The notes under the pieces are model-generated. The model had not been told where the DNA came from, made no database searches, and worked only from the letters and a program-made list of their open reading frames with translations. Position numbers and translations under genes: made by a program. DNA of 6,910 nucleotides from Bacteroidota bacterium (GTDB lineage: Bacteria > Bacteroidota > Bacteroidia > Chitinophagales > Chitinophagaceae). Below, piece after piece: positions 5,082 through 6,910 of this stretch. The stretch spans positions 1 to 6,910 of the forward strand of contig JAEWJV010000550.1 in NCBI GenBank assembly GCA_023386395.1. Reading direction: 5' to 3'. Each line of letters starts with the position of its first letter. The stretch's first letter is position 1.

Positions 5082-6910
5082 ATGAAATCAGCCTATTTAA
5101 AATTCATCTCTCTCAAACAAACATTCTTTGCATTGTTTGTCTTTTTGCTTTTTGCGAAAGGAGTGGTTGCACAAACAACGTTTACTCTATCCGGTAAAGT
5201 TACTGACGGCGAAGCGGCCCTGCCGGATGTTTCTATTGTTGTAAGGGAAACCCAACAGGGCACAATTACCAACGAAAACGGTGCGTTCACACTGTCTGTT
5301 TCACGTGGGCAAACACTTGTAGTTTCTCACACAGGTTTTGAAACACAAAACGTAAAAGTAGGCAACAGCGACCAGATCACCATTAACCTTATTGCTTCAG
5401 CAGGAAATGTGCTGAGCGATGTGGTTGTGGTTGGGTACGGAACGCAGAAGAAAACTTCCTTAACTGCCGCCGTATCAACCATGCGTGGAAAAGAAATTGC
5501 CTCTGTGCCTATCGCCAATTTAAGCAATGGGTTAGGTGGCAGGGTATCCGGCGTTATTTTCAAGCAGGGGTCCGGCGAGCCGGGCAGGGATGGTTCCAAT
5601 ATTTACATCAGGGGTTTGTCTTCCACAGGGTCTAACCAGCCTTTGCTTATTGTTGACGGCATACCAAGAACCTTCCAGCAACTCGACCCTAACACGATAG
5701 AATCCTTTACGGTATTAAAAGATGCCGCTGCAGTTGCGCCCTATGGTGTAGCCGGCGCCAATGGTGTAATACTGGTTACCACCAAAAGAGGAAAATCGGG
5801 TGCGCCTTCTCTCACCTATAATGGTTATGCGGGTTTTCAAAACCCGGTTACATTGCCAAAATTTGTAAACTCCTATCAATATGCCACATTGAGAAATGCT
5901 GCTGCTGCAAACGAAGGTTTACCGGAAGCATATTCTGCCGAAGAACTGCAGAAATTCAGGGATGGTTCTGATCCGGATGCCTATCCCACTTTTAAAGATA
6001 TATGGGGTATGATCACCAATAAAAACGCCTTGCTGACACAGCATAATGTTGAAATTTCCGGCGGTTCGGAAAGGGTGAAATATTACGCGGCATTGGGTTA
6101 CCAGTACCAGGAAGGAATGTGGCCTGCCACCAATACCCGCCGGTTTAATCTCGTGCTTAATTTAGATGCACAGGTGACATCCACCACCAATGTATCTTTA
6201 AATGTAAACGGGCGAAACCAGAAAGATATGTATCCTGCCGTTTCCACGGGGCGCATTTTTGAGCTCATCGGTTATCTGCACCCGTTATACGGGCCCTTGC
6301 GTTTCAGCAATGGAATGCCCGGCACTTTTCTTACCGGCAGCCTGTTTAACAGCGGGTATCAGAAAATTCTTACCAATGCGCTTTACACACAACTCTCTGT
6401 TGAACAGAAATTACCTTTCATACCAGGCTTAAAGGCAAAAGGTACCATAGCATTCGATCCTTCTTATGCCATGAATAAAATATGGACTTTGCCGGTGCAT
6501 AAAGCAAGCCTTGATAAGTCGCAAACACCTTACGTGATTACAGATGGTATCTGGGGCCAGACAAAACCTTCGCTCAGTCAAAATATTGATTATGCCACAC
6601 AGCTTACCTATCAGGTTGGCCTGAACTATGATCATTCATTCGGGCAGCATAATGTTTCAGTACTGGGTTTATTTGAAGCAAAAGGCAACGACCTGGTAAG
6701 CCTTGCGGCTTCCCGCAGGAATTTTAACCTCACAGTTGATGAGATCAATATGGGCAGCTCCAGTGCGGCGGACATGACGACAGGCGGGGCTTCCAGCGCG
6801 GCAAGGCAGGAAGGGCTGGTGTACAGGGTGGCTTACAATTATGCACAGAAATATTTGCTGGAAGCAAGCGGCCGTTATGATGGCAGCTACTACTTCGCCC
6901 CGGATAACAG
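5082..6910 (+). CDS. SusC/RagA-family TonB-dependent outer-membrane transporter, 3' end beyond window
   Basis: The first 609 codons are open with no stop; family members are usually about 1000 residues, so roughly the N-terminal 60% is present. A signal peptide (hydrophobic 14-30, likely cut after VVA at 28-30) is followed by a CarboxypepD_reg-like domain (about 34-105, with LSGKVTDGEAALPDVSI). Next come the SusC signature VVVVGYGTQKK (114-124) and the plug domain with IYIRGLSS (174-181), LLIVDGIP (188-195) and VLKDAAAVAPYGVAGANGV (211-229); beta-barrel strands then begin. The protein sits in the outer membrane and, with a SusD-like lipoprotein probably encoded beyond the edge, imports glycans or peptides using TonB energy. 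There is no N-terminal STN domain, so sigma/FecR signalling through this protein is unlikely; control by the divergent AraC gene is more plausible. Its base composition is richer in G+C than that of the defence genes on the left. The substrate is unknown. Confidence 0.93.
   Translation, partial: MKSAYLKFISLKQTFFALFVFLLFAKGVVAQTTFTLSGKVTDGEAALPDVSIVVRETQQGTITNENGAFTLSVSRGQTLVVSHTGFETQNVKVGNSDQITINLIASAGNVLSDVVVVGYGTQKKTSLTAAVSTMRGKEIASVPIANLSNGLGGRVSGVIFKQGSGEPGRDGSNIYIRGLSSTGSNQPLLIVDGIPRTFQQLDPNTIESFTVLKDAAAVAPYGVAGANGVILVTTKRGKSGAPSLTYNGYAGFQNPVTLPKFVNSYQYATLRNAAAANEGLPEAYSAEELQKFRDGSDPDAYPTFKDIWGMITNKNALLTQHNVEISGGSERVKYYAALGYQYQEGMWPATNTRRFNLVLNLDAQVTSTTNVSLNVNGRNQKDMYPAVSTGRIFELIGYLHPLYGPLRFSNGMPGTFLTGSLFNSGYQKILTNALYTQLSVEQKLPFIPGLKAKGTIAFDPSYAMNKIWTLPVHKASLDKSQTPYVITDGIWGQTKPSLSQNIDYATQLTYQVGLNYDHSFGQHNVSVLGLFEAKGNDLVSLAASRRNFNLTVDEINMGSSSAADMTTGGASSAARQEGLVYRVAYNYAQKYLLEASGRYDGSYYFAPDN

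Noticed and set aside
5093..6635. Minus-strand open frames (5093-5290, 5327-5599, 6429-6635) within the transporter gene
   Set aside because: They are antisense to a clear SusC coding frame and show no domain or start signal of their own.

Overview
The window comes from a Bacteroidota genome, most likely a Chitinophagaceae-type soil or freshwater bacterium. The evidence is a SusC/RagA-type TonB-dependent transporter with the VVVVGYGTQKK signature, an ECF sigma factor of the Bacteroides-expansion type, start codons without clear Shine-Dalgarno sequences, and a TAnnTTTG promoter element of the Bacteroidota primary sigma factor. The genus cannot be fixed from this sequence.

Left part (1-2409, + strand): a compact three-gene unit that looks like an anti-phage defence operon. 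It begins with the last 100 residues of a gene cut by the window edge, probably the SIR2-family NADase partner. A full HerA/DUF87 hexameric ATPase gene (295-2196) overlaps it by 11 bases. A 69-residue KTSC-domain protein follows after 3 bases. SIR2 plus HerA is a known NAD-depleting defence pair (Nezha). The tightly coupled KTSC gene is the less familiar part and the best candidate here for an undescribed component.

Middle (2410-3298): a small Cro/C1-like DNA-binding protein gene lies on the minus strand, facing the defence operon across a weak AT-rich hairpin. Upstream of it is a cluster of interleaved TTTAC...GTAAA palindromes that looks like an operator. Further right is a long imperfect inverted repeat (core 3109-3216). 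Its arms pair in several helices, with the wobble pairs falling in the + strand sense, which suggests a folded RNA or a small palindromic element.

Right part (3299-6910): an ECF sigma factor gene (+) with no anti-sigma FecR gene next to it; a convergent AraC-family regulator gene with a cupin-like sensor domain (-); and, divergent from that regulator, the first 609 codons of a SusC-type outer-membrane transporter gene (+) that runs off the window. The AraC/SusC intergenic region carries repeated GATAATT and TATCCT/AGGATA motifs plus a TAnnTTTG promoter element, as expected for a locally regulated glycan or nutrient-uptake locus. The transporter lacks an STN signalling domain, so it is probably not controlled through a sigma/FecR relay.

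Base composition changes across the window: the defence operon and the small regulator are visibly AT-rich, while the transporter is clearly less so. This fits an acquired defence cassette sitting beside a resident uptake locus.
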